NCBI GenBank assembly: GCA_902729315.2
Contig: LR746277.1
Location: 2,733,001 to 2,797,000 of the forward strand
Length of the DNA: 64,000 nucleotides
Direction of reading: 5' to 3'
From: Spirodela intermedia
Taxonomy: Eukaryota > Streptophyta > Magnoliopsida > Alismatales > Araceae
Under the pieces are notes generated by a model, which worked only from the letters and a program-made list of their open reading frames with translations, was not told the origin of the DNA and ran no database searches. The translations under genes were made by a program, and so were the position numbers. Position 1 is the first letter of the stretch, and each line of letters opens with the position of its first letter. Positions 45,901 to 58,556 of the stretch are shown here, one piece after another.

Positions 45901-46556
45901 TTTGGATTTTGAATATTATTTGAGTTTCTCTACGAAAAATTATTCCCCCAATTAGGATTATAAGAATTAGAAAAATATTTCCTATTTTTACTAAAATCGT
46001 GGGGTACTTGCACTTGTTCTTGCCTAGGATGATATTGAAATTCGAAATGATCATTTTCACCATACATAGGACGTGTACTATTTGAATTAAATTGAGGGTT
46101 AAGAGGCTTTCTAATATTATCATTAAGTAAATCAAGTTTTTCTAATCTTTGATTAATCTGATTAATCTCATTTCTAAATTTAGAATCATCATCATGATGC
46201 AATTCATGAATTCCTCTCTTCTTATCCCTGTCATATAATTCAAAAGAGGCTTGATCTCTAGAATTTTCACTTAAATTCTCATAAAGATTGTAAATCTCAT
46301 CAGGGGTTTTCTCCATAAAAGCTCCTCCACATATAGAATCAACCATATTTCTATGTTGTTCTAATAATCCATCATAAAAAATTATATTGAGCTGCCACTT
46401 AGGTATAGCATGATGAGGACACATTCTAAGTAAATCTTTGAATTTTTCCCATGTCTCATGCAAAGTTTCTCTTGGTCTTTAAGAAAAATTCCATATATGT
46501 TTTCTCATATTTTGAGTTTTTCCTAAGGGATAAAATTTTCGAAGAAAGGCATATTC
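42923..46556 (-). mobile_element. E4: interior of an older non-autonomous element, 5' end lost
   Basis: Collinear with the interiors of E2 and E3: purine tract, 3' region with direct repeat (near 43338 and 43445), internal purine-tract site 44175-44187, the unrecognised coding region, and Gag. It stops at about 46556 within Gag, joined to copia RT/RNase H sequence over a few shared bases ('atag'). The leader, primer site and 5' LTR are absent, so a deletion or recombination removed them. Confidence 0.9.
44516..46556 (-). pseudogene. gag: E4 Gag plus unrecognised region, broken and truncated
   Basis: Open pieces: Gag core 46463-45930 (177 residues), Met/Gln part 45803-45585, acidic part 45506-44916 (196 residues), basic part 44915-44694. 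They are separated by single stops and frameshifts, for example a stop at 44916 and shifts near 45500 and 45620. The order and content equal those of E2. The N-terminal ~190 residues of Gag are missing at the 46556 junction. Confidence 0.9.
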
Positions 46557-48561
46557 TATAGAGATGAGCCCTTTTCTTAAGGATCGCTTGATGTAAGCAA
46601 CAACTCATAGAGCTCCCTCCCAATGAATTCATTTAGGCTTCTATATGAACTGACTTAAGACATTAAACATGGATAGGATGTCAAGGTGAGTGATGGTGAG
46701 ATATATCAACTTATTTGATAATCACTAATACTAGTTAGCATCCTCGAGTAACGAAGATAAAGTGTCCTAGAACTGCAAGCAAGCTTCTATGGGCAAAATC
46801 TTTGACTTGCACCCAAGGAGGCCTATCTCTTAAAACATGTCGAGGGCATACTTCCAATGAGTGAGGGCGAGCTTCCCGTCCTAATACGCAAACTCAATCC
46901 CAAGAAAATACCGCAGAATCTCTAAGTCACAAATGTTGAGATACTGCTACAAATAAGCATTGGTAATAGAAATGTCGGCCTCATCACTTCTAGTCACAAG
47001 AATATCATTAGTAACAGATGATAAGGCTGCCTTCTATCTTCTTCGTGAGCATGATGGGGTCCGTAGTGTAGGAGGTGAAACCAAAGTTGGTGAGAAAGCT
47101 ACTAAATTTGATGAACCAAGCATGTGAACTTTGCTTGAGCCCATAAATGACATGCCGCAAGAGATATACTTTCGATGACCCTTTTTGAGTAACATACCCA
47201 AGAGGTTGCTCCATAAAAACTTGCTCTGTGAGATCACTATAGAGAAAGGTATTAGAAACATCTAATTGGTGGAGAGACCATGCTTGATTCACGACAAGAG
47301 AGAGGAGCACACAGACGGAGTTGAAGTGGACGACAAGAGAGAACATCTTAGTGTAGTCAATCCCATATGCTTGCATGAAGCCCTGAACAATCAGATGAGC
47401 TTTGTGACAAATGATGGAGCCATTTGGGTGATACTTGATGGTAAACACCTACTTGCATGTCACAATGTTGGCATTGGTCGGGCACATAACCAAATCCTAA
47501 GTCCCTTAAGTGACCAATGCAGCTACTTTTAAATCTATGGCTGCGTTCCACGTAAGTATCTGTGTAGCCTCAACATACAATCATGGAAGCAACTCGGAGG
47601 CTAGAGAGAGGGCAAAGGCACAAAAGGAGGGAGAGAGGCGGTCATAAGAGACAAATTGGGAGATGGAATGGTGGGTGTAGGTGTGTGTACCTCTGCGGAG
47701 GGTAATAGGGAGATGAAAGTCATCAGGTGGAGCAATGACTGAAGCACGGAGGGGATTGTAGGAGAGGAAGAGGAGGATACTACATCCAAAGTAGAAGGAG
47801 CTATGGGAGACATGGGCCAAAGAGAGGTGGGTGCGGGTAATGACTCTAAAGAGAGTGGAAAGGAGGGAAGAAAGGAGGGAGGGTTTGAAGAACCACCAAG
47901 ATAGAAAACCTAAGTGGAGGAGACATAGCAACTTGAGGAGGAGGAGGAGTCAAAATAGGGGAGAAGAAAGGAGACTCATGAAAAGTGATGTTGGCTGATG
48001 TCACATAACAATAGGTATTAGGGAAGTAGATCGAATAGCCCTTTTGTGTGTGAGAGTAGTCGATAAAGACCCTTTTAAGAGTACGAAGGATGAGTTTAGA
48101 AAAAGAAGGAGAGGAATTCTAGACAAAGGTGGTGCATCTAAAGACTCGAGAGAGAAGAGAAAAAAGAGGAGAATTAAGGATTAAGTGATGGAGAGGAATG
48201 ACTCCCTCCCACGAGGAGCAGAAGGAAGTCAATTCTGAAGGTAAGTGATAGTTAGAAGTGCATCAGCCTAGAGATAGTGAAGGACATTCATCTTAAGAAG
48301 AAGTGTGCAAGTGATGTCAAGGAGTTGACAATGTTGGACAAGTGGTCTAGTGAAGGATGTCACGATCATGACAGAAGGTGCGAACAGATACTTGGACAAA
48401 CTCAAGAGCATTATTAGTACGAAGAATCTTGGGTGTAGTTATACATTAGGTGATAACTTCGGTAATAAAGTGGGTAACCATAGTGATGACCTCAGAGCAG
48501 TCGTGGAGGAGGTAGACTCAACTCACACGAATGTAGTCATCAACAAAAATGATGTATTTAC
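46557..48561 (-). pseudogene. pol: Copia integrase end and reverse transcriptase
   Basis: The sense strand is minus. Integrase core from 48561 (FVDDY near 48545, 'LRTNNAxEF'-type segment near 48420), C-terminal part and linker to about 47580, RT 47448-47008 ('YHPNGSIICHKAHLIVQGFM', 'LHQLDVSNTFLYSDL', 'IYGLKQSSHAWFIKF'). The region of the YVDD active site is out of frame and altered near 47010. It ends at 46557 against E4. It is an inverted paralogue of 2863-4857, over 90% identical by eye. Confidence 0.9.
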
Positions 48562-50193
48562 TGATAAGTCTTCATTATCATGAGTTAATAATTAGTAAAT
48601 AATATAATTTTAGCCTTAACTCATGATAAATAGACTTATATTTATGTTAAAGTGTGAAAAGTAGTTTTAACTTGATTAATGTGAATTTTTGGGTAATTAT
48701 GTGATTTTAGATGAATTTATATGATTTTTACAATCTTACTTTTGAGATAAATAAAGAAAAAGAAATAAAAATAAAAATAAAGCAAAATGGGGGGACCCAC
48801 CAGCCAGCCGGGCCCACAAGCGGGTCGAAAGTGCAGTCGTGGAGGAGCCGTGAGTAGGGGCTCGAGCGACTAGGACCGATAGGGACACGTGTGCGTCACT
48901 CCCCTTCCACGTCACTGGTGGCTAGCCGACTGTGGGGCAAAGAGTGGTTGTACACACGTGAGAAAGGGACTTGATCAAAAATGTAATATTACTGTATATT
49001 TGCCAGAAACATCGGCGCACAACCAATGTGGGACTAAACCTGCGTCACACCTTCCTCATAAAGGGCGGGTAACCGACACGAGTTTGAATCCTCCTAGAGC
49101 TAAAACTCATATTTTTTTATCTGATTATCGCGACTTTTCTACATATCACCAGTGAAGGATTAAGCAACTAGAATCACTAGATCATTGGTGAAAATCTCGT
49201 CAATGTAGAGCATTGTTACTTAAATTACTGGCTGATTCGCAATAAAAGGATCACAAGTCCATTGAGTAGAGCATCTCCAATTGATCAATGAACAAGCTAT
49301 CGTCGGGAAGAGGACGATCCGCCAGGAGATGAGTCGCCACCTTCTGAGAGCATACTAGATGCGATGAAGAGCCTCCTCTTACTACGTGGACCTGAGGATG
49401 AAGCTCCCTAACACACGCCCTACCTCTATTCAGCTCCTCTCTATTGGGTGACAGCCGCCGGAGAGCCGCAAAGTCACCATTTTTCTACTCTACTAGGTGA
49501 CAGTCACCGAAGATGATTCGACGACCCATTTTATTGATCTCTAGACTTCACAAGGAGATCTAGAGATTGCCCACGTCGTCTTTGTCTAAAGAGAGCCTTC
49601 GAGGCCGTGGACACTGCACAACGATTCTTTCGAATGCTCAGGATTTCGATGCATCGCCGACGCATCACCGCCGCGACGCTAGAACTTTGTTTTCCTACTT
49701 TCAACTTACTTTCTGCTTCATTTAGTGATAATTTGTGTGATTTAAATCAACCAAGATATACTTTATTTCATTATGATTCTTCTAGCTTTTATAGATCTTA
49801 ATTTAATCAATTAAATCGTCTATAATTACTTACGTAAGAATCGTCGGGTGGAACTCTATTTCCGTCTGATTTGCGTTCGCCAGGCGCTAACATCATCCTG
49901 ATGTCCACACCCTTATTTACCTTTTTCGTGAATTTTAAATATATTTATTTTTCATTTCCTAGTATAAAATTCATAAAAAATATTATTCTTTGAGAAAAAT
50001 TCTAAATAATTACCAAATATTATATTACATCCTTCTAATCTACTTGGAAAATTACCACTATTTTTGGAAGTTTTATTGAATTATAATTGATATATTTGTT
50101 CATAAATACTTGTAAATATCTGAAAATTTATATTTTCTAATTTTATAAATTTTAAATTTATATGATTTACTATACAACGACTAAGTCACGTCA
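48562..50193 (+). mobile_element. Solo LTR-A in the copia integrase, plus sense
   Basis: 1632 bp from TGATAAGTC to CACGTCA, with flanks TTTAC (48557-48561) and ATTAC (50194-50198), one mismatch. It is a strongly decayed copy. The same insertion persists as the partial LTR at 2474-2862. Confidence 0.92.
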
Positions 50194-52665
50194 ATTACAA
50201 TGGCCTAAGATGGAGTAAGTACTAGATAGACCCCATACATCCTAATGGAAAAGATCAAAGGGAGTAAAAGAGGAGATGCCATCACGACTAAGATAAGAAG
50301 TATAGTAATGTTTGTCCAACTGATAAGACTCGCACACAAATTTAGAGAGAAAAAGCCACAGTAAAGTTTTTTAAAATTTAAAGAAACAAGGATGACTTAA
50401 ACGGTGATGCCACAAAAGAGAAGAAGTAGCCATAGAGGTAACAAAAAGAGCATGAAGGCCAGATGAGGGTTCATAAAAAGGAAGTTCATAGACACCCCTG
50501 CCTATTTTCACGGTCCAAACGAATCATCCATCTAGTATGCAGATCTTGTAAAGTACAGTGAAAGGGAAAGAATGTGACTATACAGAAAAAGGCACGAGTA
50601 AAAGCACTAATAGAAAAGAGATTAGTAGGAAAACCGAAAATGTAGAGAACTTGGGTAAAGTGAAGGGAGGGAGAAGCCGAGGTGGTATCATGACTTTTGA
50701 ATGAATAGGTTCAACCATCGACAATGGTGACAAGGGGATGGGTTGGGGTAGGCTGATAGGAGGAGAGAATAGTGGGAATACTGGTCATGTGGGTGGAGGC
50801 CCCTGAATCAATAATCCATGGCGTTAAAGAGGAAGCAAAGAGTATGTGTACCTGACATGGAGGAGGTTGGAAGCGAGGCGAGACTAGCAGAGGTGAAAGT
50901 ATTAGTACCATTGACGTAGTGATGGGTGTCATACTTTGTAGGCATCAAGGTCACGTGGAAGATAGGAGCTGTAACATGGGATGGAGTGGGGGACGCCAAA
51001 GTTAGAGAAGTTATCATTGACTGTGTGGAAGTAGGCTTGCCGAATTATTTCCAACACTTAGTAGCCTAATAATTCTGCTTCTCACAGTAGGGACATGGAG
51101 GAAAGGTATTGCACCCACATCCGTGATGAGTATGACCACTGTCAAGGTAGGAAAAAGGGGTATCATCTCGAGCTAGCGGAGCAGCAATGGTAGGAACTAG
51201 AGTAGTTGAGGTGGCACCTAGAGAGGAAGAAGAGAAGTGGACGAGCATACCAATGGGGACCTGAAGGGCTTCCGAGAAGATGGAGGTGAGATCAAGCATG
51301 TGATCCATAGAGAGAATAACCCCTAGATTTGAGATGTGGTGGACAGATGAAGCCCATTGAAATAAACCTCAATATAAAACTCTTGGAGATAGTGTTGGAA
51401 GGTCAGAAGGTCAATAGTAGGGGGCTGATACATATCAACCTCTTGGATGAAGGCCTAGAGGTGACCATAGTGGGCCTAAAGAGACCGTCTTGTTTGCAGG
51501 AGAGAAGAGATTCAAAGATCTCCACAACTCGACAAATGTTCGTTCGGTTGGCATACATGGTCTCCATAGTGAGCCATAAGAGACGAGTTGAGGTGATGCA
51601 TGCTAGTTACTCATCAATGCAAGGCTTGATGCTCTAAAGTATTAATGTGATGACGGCCAAATCAAGCTGCGACTATGTCGCATATGAGAGGTCTCGAAGG
51701 TTGGGTGGGTCCTCTGAGAGGTGATGAAGAAGACTATGAGATCTAAGGAAGAGATCAAAGCCAGATGTCCGTGACGCATAATTATGGCCATTGAAGGTGT
51801 ACGCCGGTCGAGTAAGTTACACCTTGATGGAGTAGCAAGCTAGAGGAACCACTAGAGAAGGGAGAACACCAGTTGGAAGGAACTCATGTGACTCAAAGGT
51901 AGGCGACGGAGGGGGGTGAGATGACACCATGAGGCCGACAGGTCTGAGGTGGAGGGGTAGGTGGTGGGGTGAGTAGGTTGGGGCCCGACAGGCTGGTCTA
52001 GAGGGGCAAGTAGAGCTAGCTTGGGCCAGCTGGGGCCAGCTGGGGCTGACTAAGCTGCACTATGTCGGTTGGGCCGTGTTGGGCTTGTGGATCTATGCAG
52101 GGTTGGCGGGTCTGCCTGGGCTGGTCCCAAGTGGGCCGTTCTAGAAGATAACTGCCGGCTGACTTGCCGAGAGACAGGCAAAACCCTAGCCGCTGCAGCC
52201 GGACAGCGACGACCCCTGTGACGGCAAGGGAGCGATGGCGATGAGGGACCTCAATGGCGGAAGCAACACCCTCGGCACCTAAGAATGATGGTGCTTGTAA
52301 CGGCGCAACAGTAAGGGCGCAGCGGCGAGGAGGGGCCTCAGCGGCGACAGCAATAGTGGAGATGTCAGAGAAGAGGAGGAGAGCAATGGCACTAGTGAGG
52401 GGTGATGGCGGTGAGGAGGGCGGTGCCAAAAGGAGAAGGAGAGCGATGGCAAAGACAACAACACTAGAAGGAGAAGGAGAGCAATGGCAAAGATGACAAT
52501 GCTAGAAGGAGAAGGAGAGTGACGGTAGAGACGATGATGCCAGAAGAGAGAAAAGCGGCGACACTAAAGAGCTGCCTGAGGAGGGAAGAGGCCGGCAAGG
52601 AGGAGAGTTGTCCACTAGAGACAGGCGACGCACCAGAGAGGAGGAGGACAACGAGGGATACCTAG
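50194..52665 (-). pseudogene. gag-pol: Copia gag, protease and integrase start, broken
   Basis: In the sense direction from the primer site: a GA-rich/CT-rich 5' stretch (52250-52660), Gag with many stops, a zinc-knuckle remnant near 51060-51100 (CPYCEKQNY, then a stop, ATKCWK; the His is Tyr), and protease near 50830 with DSG intact in 'WIIDSGASTHMT'. The start of integrase follows to 50194. No frame exceeds about 140 residues. A ~42-bp repeat ('agaaggagaaggagag' units) lies at 52428-52545. Confidence 0.8.
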
Positions 52666-52678
52666 GGCTCTGATACCA
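52666..52678 (-). promoter_or_regulatory. Copia primer-binding site
   Basis: In the sense direction TGGTATCAGAGCC, the classical initiator-Met-tRNA complement, directly after the 5' LTR. Confidence 0.93.
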
Positions 52679-52822
52679 TGTTGACATGAGAGAGGAAAAC
52701 CCTAGAATCCATGCAGTCACAAAAGATAGAATATATGACTCCTATATAGGAGAGAGGAGAGATGAGAGAGAGAGATAGATCATGGCCCTAGTAGGCTAGG
52801 AGTTTGATACCACTATCAAACA
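52679..52822 (-). repeat. Copia 5' LTR
   Basis: 144 bp, sense ends TGTTTGATAG...GTCAACA. Includes a (GA)n tract and a TATA-like 'CCTATATAGGAG' palindrome. The right flank TCATC equals the left flank of the 3' LTR. Confidence 0.92.
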
Positions 52823-55800
52823 TCATCAAAATATTTAAATCATTTTTTTCTACATGACATCTTCATATGAATAAATCACAAACCTCTAAACCTTGACAAA
52901 TCTAAATAGGATTGAATCTTTGACATCCATATTTGTGACCTCATAATTTTTTGACTTGTTGATGTCTCTAGTTTTGATGATTATAGATGAATGTTTATTA
53001 TAAGGTCACTGATTCCTATTCTAAATGAAGTAAAGAGTGAATTGAGTTTTGATTCGTTTGTTTAACTTATAATTAATAGGTAGTTCAGGTTTTATATGCT
53101 GAACGATTTGATCATGTCAATCACAAAATGATTTTAGTATAAACCTTTATATCTAACTTTTTTGCTTCATATTAAGTTTTTTTCGTGAGACAAATGCTTG
53201 AAAATAAGTAATTACCAATCGAAGAAAGATTTGCAAATAATATGTTAAGGAAATGTCATATAGGGTTATCTAGCCTGTTGGCACATATTGTAGTACATGA
53301 CACATAGGTTGCAACATACATGAAAAATAGAATATTACAAGAATATTATCTATATAATGGTCAAATTATTGTCTTGGATTGTTTATCTATTTCATATTAT
53401 TTCCACAAAGTTTCAGACAGGATCTCAATTATATCAAATATTAAATAAACAGGAAAACATAGAAGATACACGTTGGGAAGGTTATGTTATAGTCTTATCT
53501 AACTCAAGAAGAATTGTTGTTTAGAAACGTGTGTAAAGAGACAAACTTAAGATTTGGGTTTCTGATCTCATTAACTTATATGTGTATTTGAGAAGAGAAC
53601 AGTTAAATCGAGGGAATACCTTATTTTGAGCAGAAACTAATAGTTGGCAAAGCAGGGGGCCATAGAGATGTCAATGTGTCGAAACGATAGCCAGAAAATG
53701 TATCAGGGCCCAATCAAAAAGGTTAAGCTTTGGTTAAGGCCTAGATCCAACAGGTTTAACCTTGCTTCTGTCCTGTTTTACTCGTCTCTCCCATTCCTTT
53801 TCATCCCGAGGGGACGAACTGCAATGCTTTCCCTTTAACATCCTCATCCGTCCGCCTCGGTCCCCTGTCGGTCCGTCTTTTTCTGCATGTAACGGTGAGA
53901 ACACTCCTGCGGCAGTGCCATTTATTAGGGTGTTGGCGCATGCAGTGCCATTTAGTAGGGTGTGGCCAGAAACACGAGCGGGGAAGGAGATGGGGGAAGT
54001 GACAAGAGTAAAAAGTGTGCGTTACCAAACCAAATTGGGGATTTTCAACAGTCCCTACCTTTAGGACTTGTTCTGGATACTACTGTATTTGCCATTTGGA
54101 TCGAGTCGAGCTGAGTCTGGTCTGGGGCTCATTTATCGGGTTTTAGGAGCTGAACTGCGAGATTTCTATTTGGTGAATCAGTAGAGCTTAACGTTGCGTT
54201 TAGGGCTCGGCTCTTCTTGGTACCTGGCTCAGGCCTGATTTCAGTCCGCAGCCTAGCGTTTCAACATTTACTAAGAGTCGATTTTATAGCTGCCGTGAAG
54301 TAGCCCAGTCGGGTTCAGGACCCATTCCAAGGAGACGGGATTTTCTAAACCAAAAGAACAAAACAATATGGAAGGAGAAGGATGAAAAGAAGGATTTAAA
54401 GTAGCATAAATTTACTCCTTTACTTACTCTTGGAAATGTGATTAATCTTGATAAATCAAGAGATATATCAAGAGAAGTAAGAGAAGGGTAAAAAGGTTGG
54501 ATGCTATCCTAGGATCAACTTAGTATCACTCTAGGGATCAAAGAATTGAATCCCTACCTATTCTTCAACTATATCAACTTAGTAGGAGGGTCTCAAGAAG
54601 AAGATAATGTAATAAGAAAAAAAAATCATTCATTTAAAATGAAATGTAATACATATTGAAAGAACCAATGACATAAAAGTTGCCTTATGTCTGTCATTTG
54701 GAGTGCTCAAACAGATCCTTAGAGTTTTTAGATTGGCTCAAGTGTGGAAGTTCGTGGAGATCTCTTCTTCTTTCTCTTGGGCGCCCCTCTCCTATGAACA
54801 GAATGCCTTATCTCTCCTTTAGGTGGCTCTTTATTCTCCCCATGTTCGTGTCCATTCTCAACCCTTTAATTATGGGGGAGAGTGCACAGCCCTTGAATTA
54901 GATTTCTCTCTCCAAGGGCAGCCTAAGGGAGGTGGGCAGCTCCTAAGGTGTCTCCACTGCTTCCCACACATTAGAACTTATCTCAACCCTAGATTGGGCT
55001 GATTGAGGTCCTGAGATAGTCCCAAGGTTTGCCTAAGGAGGGTGAGGGCCATGGCTGATCAGCTGGTGCCACATACCCTCTCTCTAATTAAGGAAGAAAT
55101 GAATTGCCAACCTTAATTGGGTGGATTCCTTAGGTTAAAGGGAGAAAAACCGTTTCCTCCTTGTTGGGCCTCCTCCTTAGTTAATGTGGGCTGTCCAGCT
55201 GGCCCATGGGCCTAATATAACCTAAAATATAATATTAAAATAAAGCCCATTACCCTTTAAATAAATACAATAAATTAGGCATAAGGGATAAATCAACATG
55301 GTAAATATTAAACTCATTTATACATGAGTTGACTTATGGCTTAAGAGATGCTTTTTTATATAGATTATGTTTTATAATTTAAATAATCACGAGTCAAAGC
55401 ACTGATATTAATTCCGATTTAATAGAAAATTCCGGAAAAATAGGAATACCTTCAACATATTAATTTAAACTTGAAATAAATCCTAGAATACTCAGAAAAA
55501 ATCCGAAAAATTTCTAAAAATCAGGAAAAATACTTTGATCATATTAAATAATTATAAAATATTTAAATAATAGTTTAGACATCAAATTAAATTTATTTAA
55601 TAATTATCATCCAAGTAAAGTATATATAATTACACATACTATAGAAAATATGAAAATTCATCAAATTAAGCATGTTTAGAAAATTCATCATAAATTGTGT
55701 TTCACTAATTTATACATAGTTAAATATCATTTGGCATGAAATTAAGCATTAATTGTCCAATTATGCCATACTTAACATGTGGAATTTACATGTTATCAGT

Positions 55801-56089
55801 GACACCCTTGCTTTGCACATTGTGCTCATGCATGCCTCAACTATGTTAGAGCTGATCCACATAACACTGCCCACACCTTTGACCATGATAGTACTGATTT
55901 GTACAATGTTTCACACCTTCAAGTGGCTTTGGTCGTTTAGATACTGATATGTTACATGCTTCCTGTATGTAATGCTTTTGAAGGACTGTGCTAGTATATA
56001 TCTCTCTACATTCTATGCTGCACTATGCCACATACTTTCAACTATTGAGTGGTTTCATCCAACCCACCATGTGAGCCTGCATTTACTTC
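52823..56089. other. Unassigned DNA right of copia
   Basis: No gene is supported. 53880-54350 is relatively GC- and CpG-rich, with a short near-repeat ('gtgccatttattagggtg' / 'gtgccatttagtagggtg', 53917-53960), and could be an old promoter or exon remnant. 55200-55750 is very AT-rich. A 73-codon frame at 54680 has no recognisable motif. Confidence 0.45.
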
Positions 56090-56460
56090 TATTCGGCTAC
56101 AATCTCCTAGTGAGGTTCTAGCGACGCAAAGTAAGACAACCCCTACAAGTTGACCCCTTATTTAACCACATTTGGCATATTAGTGTTGTGGCATTCCACT
56201 CCAACATTATTGCTCTTTGCTCTCTCCCCTGCAAGAGTCCTACAGCCAAAACTTTGGCCAAAGTGATCCTTCATCCATCACAATTAGTCTCCCTAGAGAT
56301 TTGATACGTGTTGTTGAGGATCACAGGGATTCTCAATATTCATTCCATTTAGAATGGTGGAGGTTGACTTCTATGTGTAATTCAGGGTTGGGGTGACCAC
56401 CTAGAGATGAAATATCTTGTTCTCTTTTAAACTCTACTCTAAGGGGACTGTCAACAACAT
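56090..56460. repeat. Interspersed repeat R1, copy 2
   Basis: Same order of blocks as 26490-26900. It is followed at once by an inverted piece of repeat R2. Confidence 0.6.
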
Positions 56461-56479
56461 ACAAGAGGAGCTAGTCCTT

Positions 56480-56870
56480 AAGAAATGTGCTGAATGCGAA
56501 AAAAATGGCAACATGTTCTAACTTTATGTTTAGAGTGAAGTTGCACTCATGTCCCTTCTAGAGACATACTAGATTTAGAAGACATTAACACTTGCTAATT
56601 TCCATTTTTAATCTTTGTTAAAACTAGATAAAAGAAATGGGGTTGTCTTGCTTTGGCCTGCTAAAACTGTGAATCTAGAGAGGCTTCCTTATTGGGATCC
56701 TAAGTTTGATGGAGCTATTAAAACTAGAATGTAAGGCTTATGAAGTCATTACTTAATGAACTATTTAACTAAAATATTAGTGGAACTCAAGAGCTAACCT
56801 AGATAAGAAGTGAAGTCCTTTGATCAAACCACTATAAATTTGGTGTGTGATATATAAAAGGTGAACATAA
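56480..56870. repeat. Interspersed repeat R2, inverted piece
   Basis: Reverse complement matches 28440-28790 ('ccactaatattttagttaaa', 'gattagcaa...gttaat', 'ctctaaacataaag'). Confidence 0.55.
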
Positions 56871-57119
56871 ATAGTTCAAAAAATTGATAGGGATGAACCT
56901 AAAAGGTCATTTAGTTTATCGAGAGCACTAAAATAAAATATATTATTTTTAATTAAAATAAAATATAAGCTAGATTTTTGTGTTTTAATTAGTTTTATTA
57001 TTGTATTTTATTTTGTTAACTTGTATAATAAATATAGACATCTATAGTTAATTTTAGAAGCCTAAAGTTAAAATACATAGTGTAATTTTTTATTATTAGA
57101 AAAATAAAAGAATTAAATA

Positions 57120-57480
57120 TAAAAATATTCCACATGCTCGCAAGCCGACACTTGACAATTGACTTGGAGGGGTGCTGTAGTCGAGTGGGTAGACCCAAAT
57201 TGAGGGAGCCATGAGCTGGGCTTGAATGGTGAGGGGCTCACTTGACACATGTGCATCACTCCCCAGCCACATCCTAGTGGCCAACCAGTCGTGGAACAAG
57301 GAAGGCTTACACACGTGGGCGCACGAGAGCAGACCACTGTTTTACCTCCTCTTAAGATGGTCTTTGACATTATTTTATTTTTGGAGAAGGGATCTCTACT
57401 AAGAGAATGTATCTTTGATTTATATTCAGCTCAATCGCTGAAATATTTCTGATGTGAGACTAAACTTCTCATGTGTTTCA
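57120..57480 (+). repeat. Divergent LTR-A-related fragment
   Basis: Shares the block order of plus-sense LTR-A: 'ggggctcactt..cacatgtgc', 'catcactccccagccac', 'gtggccaacca', 'aaggcttacacacg', 'gatgtgagactaaac'. Identity is too low for the same subfamily. It is probably an older relative; the ends are not visible. Confidence 0.5.
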
Positions 57481-57813
57481 AGGTAGCTGTTTGAAGCATG
57501 GTGTCATCCAGCGGTGTTCAACAAGCCACATCATCAGATAAGCTAGATCTTGCAGTGGGCAAGCTACCATAGTACCAGATACGTAAAGTAATCCATCGGC
57601 GATTCGCGGATCCGACGATGCTGAACACACACGTGGCCTTAAATGATGATCTTATGACTAAGGAGGCACCATGGTACTAGAGACTTAAGTTCTAAATCAG
57701 TAGCAGTTTGTGACAAGTTGATCCTATGTCACTCAACGCGCCACGTAACTAAGCACATCTAATTGAGTGACTCTCAAAATAGCACGGTACTAAAGACTTA
57801 AGTTCTCGCATGT
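57481..57813. other. Unassigned spacer
   Basis: Contains a near-repeat of 'cactaa.gacttaagttct' ('ggtactagagacttaagttct' near 57672, 'ggtactaaagacttaagttct' near 57786). No gene is seen. Confidence 0.4.
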
Positions 57814-58556
57814 TGATGTGACTTAGTCGTTGTATAGTAAATCATGTAAATTTAAAATTTATAAAACTAGAAAATACGAATTTTTAGATATTTAGAAGTA
57901 TTTCTAAACAAATATATCAAGTATAATTCAATAAAACTTCCAAAAATAGTAGTAATTTTCTAGGTCAGTCACAAGGATGTAATATAATATCTGGTAATTA
58001 TTCAGAATTTTTCTCAAAGAATACTATTTTTTATAAATTTTAGACTAAGAAATGAAAATAAAATATATTTAAAATTCACGAAAAAGGGAAATAAGGGTGC
58101 GGATGTTAGGATGTCATCAGCGCCCAACAAATACGAATCGAACGAAAATAGAGTTCTGCTCGACGATTCTTACGTAAGTGATTACAGATGATTTAATTGA
58201 TCAAATTAAGATCTGTAAAAGCTAAAAGAATTATAATGGAATGAAGTATATCTTGGTAAATTTAAAATCAACCAAATAATATCAAATAAAGTGAAAATTA
58301 AGTTGAAAGCAAGAAAACAGAGTTAGTGTGTCGCGGCGGCAATGCGTCGGCGATGCACCAAAATCCTAAACATTCAGGAGAATCATCGTGCAGTGTCCAT
58401 GGCCTAGAAGGCTCTCCTTGAACAAAGATGATGTGGGCAACCTCTAGATCTCCTTGCAAAAACTAGAGATTCATGAAATAGGTTGTCGAATCGTCTCCGG
58501 CGGCTGTCACTCGGTAGAGCAAAAAATTGGTAACTTTGCGGCTCTCCAGCGGCTGT
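57814..58556 (-). mobile_element. LTR-A fragment, outer half
   Basis: Starts TGATGTGACTTAGTCG and stops at 'agcggctgt' directly against an oppositely oriented LTR. Decayed; its subtype is like that of 33915. Confidence 0.9.

Larger units (their letters stand above)
32092..52822 (-). mobile_element. Ty1/copia retrotransposon shattered by nested insertions
   Basis: One element on the minus strand: 5' LTR 52679-52822, initiator-Met-type primer site 52666-52678, gag, protease, integrase, RT, then (after a gap filled by LTR-A elements) the polyprotein end at 32242-32380 and the 3' LTR at 32092-32241. Perfect target-site duplication TCATC at 32087-32091 and 52823-52827. Inserted or intruding: LTR at 48562-50193, E4 with E3 inside it, a 143-bp LTR scrap, and an LTR at 32381-33771. 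About 370 bp of RNase H (present in the fragment at 4858-5226) is missing from this copy. Confidence 0.9.
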
